A stretch of DNA of 5,957 nt from Candidatus Solincola tengchongensis. Lineage in GTDB: Bacteria; Actinomycetota; Geothermincolia; Geothermincolales; RBG-13-55-18. The position numbers and the translations under genes are program-made. This document shows positions 5,508-5,957 of the stretch, one piece after another. The DNA lies in NCBI GenBank assembly GCA_015711895.1, contig JACVJH010000397.1, positions 1 through 5,957 of the forward strand, given 5' to 3'. The notes beneath the pieces are model-generated. The model was not told the origin of the DNA, made no database searches, and worked only from the letters and a program-made list of their open reading frames with translations. The number at the start of each line of letters is the position of its first letter. The stretch's first letter is position 1.

Positions 5508-5957
5508 ATGATGTTGAAGGGCGCGAGATGCACGATTTCCCTCTTGCTCGTCTCCCTGGTAGCCGCCTGCACCATGCTGGGCTCCATCATGGTGGCCGCG
5601 GACACCACGACCTCTACCGCCACGAGCACGGAAAACATCGGGATCATCGAGGCCATCGTCTGGTACGACGGCCTCATCCCAGACAAGAGCGAGGCCAAGG
5701 AAGAGGGTATCAACGGGATCAAGGTCCAGCTTTACAAGGAGAGCGGCACGGATGCCTCGGGCAATATACTATGGGAAAAGTACGGGGAACCCCTGGTAAC
5801 CGCACCCGGCCAGAGCAAGGTCACCGGGGAGACAATCCTGGGAGGACTGGTGACCTTCGAGAACCTACCCGTCGTTAAGCCATACGATATTTTCGCGATA
5901 ACCCGGTACAAACTGGCCCTGGTACCCGATCCCTCCTACGTCCCCCTCAACGGCTCG
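5508..5957 (+). CDS. Secreted protein with SdrD_B/Cna_B-like domain, N-terminal part, cut by right edge
   Basis: The first 150 codons of an exported protein that continues past the window. Residues 1-31 are a signal peptide: a short n-region with Lys4 and Arg7, a hydrophobic core ISLLLVSLVA, and a probable signal peptidase I site after VAA (29-31), before a Thr/Ser-rich start (DTTTSTATST). A lipobox-like VAAC (18-21) also occurs, so processing as a lipoprotein is possible, although the hydrophobic stretch continues past Cys21. Residues ~44-138 fit an SdrD_B/Cna_B-type beta-sandwich: IVWYDGLIPD (50-59) with the usual W-x-D, EEGINGIKVQLY (65-76) matching the 'E-x-GI-x-GV-x-V-x-L' strand, and GLVTFENLP (113-121) matching 'GxYtFxnL'. 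Such domains are stalk or adhesion modules in surface proteins, often repeated. ATG 5508 has AGGAGG (5496-5501) 6 nt upstream; ATG 5511, the next codon, is also possible. It is preceded by a promoter (5155-5183) and a long leader. Whether a sortase motif or membrane anchor ends the protein cannot be seen. Confidence 0.85.
   Translation, partial: MMLKGARCTISLLLVSLVAACTMLGSIMVAADTTTSTATSTENIGIIEAIVWYDGLIPDKSEAKEEGINGIKVQLYKESGTDASGNILWEKYGEPLVTAPGQSKVTGETILGGLVTFENLPVVKPYDIFAITRYKLALVPDPSYVPLNGS

Overview
The window is GC-rich bacterial chromosomal DNA with AGGAGG-type ribosome binding sites and sigma-70-like promoters. The gene content (hydantoinase/oxoprolinase-family protein, AMP-forming acyl-CoA synthetase, GC-rich secreted proteins with Ala-X-Ala cleavage sites) would suit a deep-branching actinobacterium or another high-GC, fatty-acid- or peptide-using anaerobe. 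No marker gene is present, so the taxon is a guess. There is no rRNA, intact tRNA, transposase, phage gene or CRISPR array.

Layout. (1) Positions 1-508, minus strand: the N-terminal 169 codons of a HyuA-type hydantoinase/oxoprolinase subunit that runs off the left edge next to a run of ten C. (2) 509-982: a divergent intergenic region with a perfect stem-loop and a promoter placed so close to the next gene that its mRNA may be leaderless. (3) 983-2572, plus strand: an exported, C-terminally membrane-anchored protein that resembles M61 (glycyl aminopeptidase) proteins but has no HExxH motif and only three histidines in the whole protein, so probably a pseudo-peptidase. (4) 2573-2951: a convergent intergenic region with GC-rich hairpins. 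(5) 2952-4529, minus strand: a complete AMP-forming acyl-CoA synthetase. (6) 4530-5507: almost 1 kb without a convincing gene, but with a minus-strand promoter whose spacer is an inverted repeat, a plus-strand terminator-like hairpin, an 18-bp tandem direct repeat, a good plus-strand promoter and a long leader with two perfect hairpins. (7) 5508-5957, plus strand: the first 150 codons of a secreted protein with an SdrD_B/Cna_B-like beta-sandwich domain, cut by the right edge.

The four genes do not form an operon: orientations alternate (-, +, -, +) and each has its own intergenic region. I see no obvious joint pathway. Two are metabolic or catalytic cytoplasmic proteins (HyuA-like, acyl-CoA synthetase) and two are exported proteins. 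The points most worth following are the catalytically degenerate M61-like membrane protein and the structured leader in front of the SdrD_B-like gene. I found no clear evidence of a wholly new multi-gene system.
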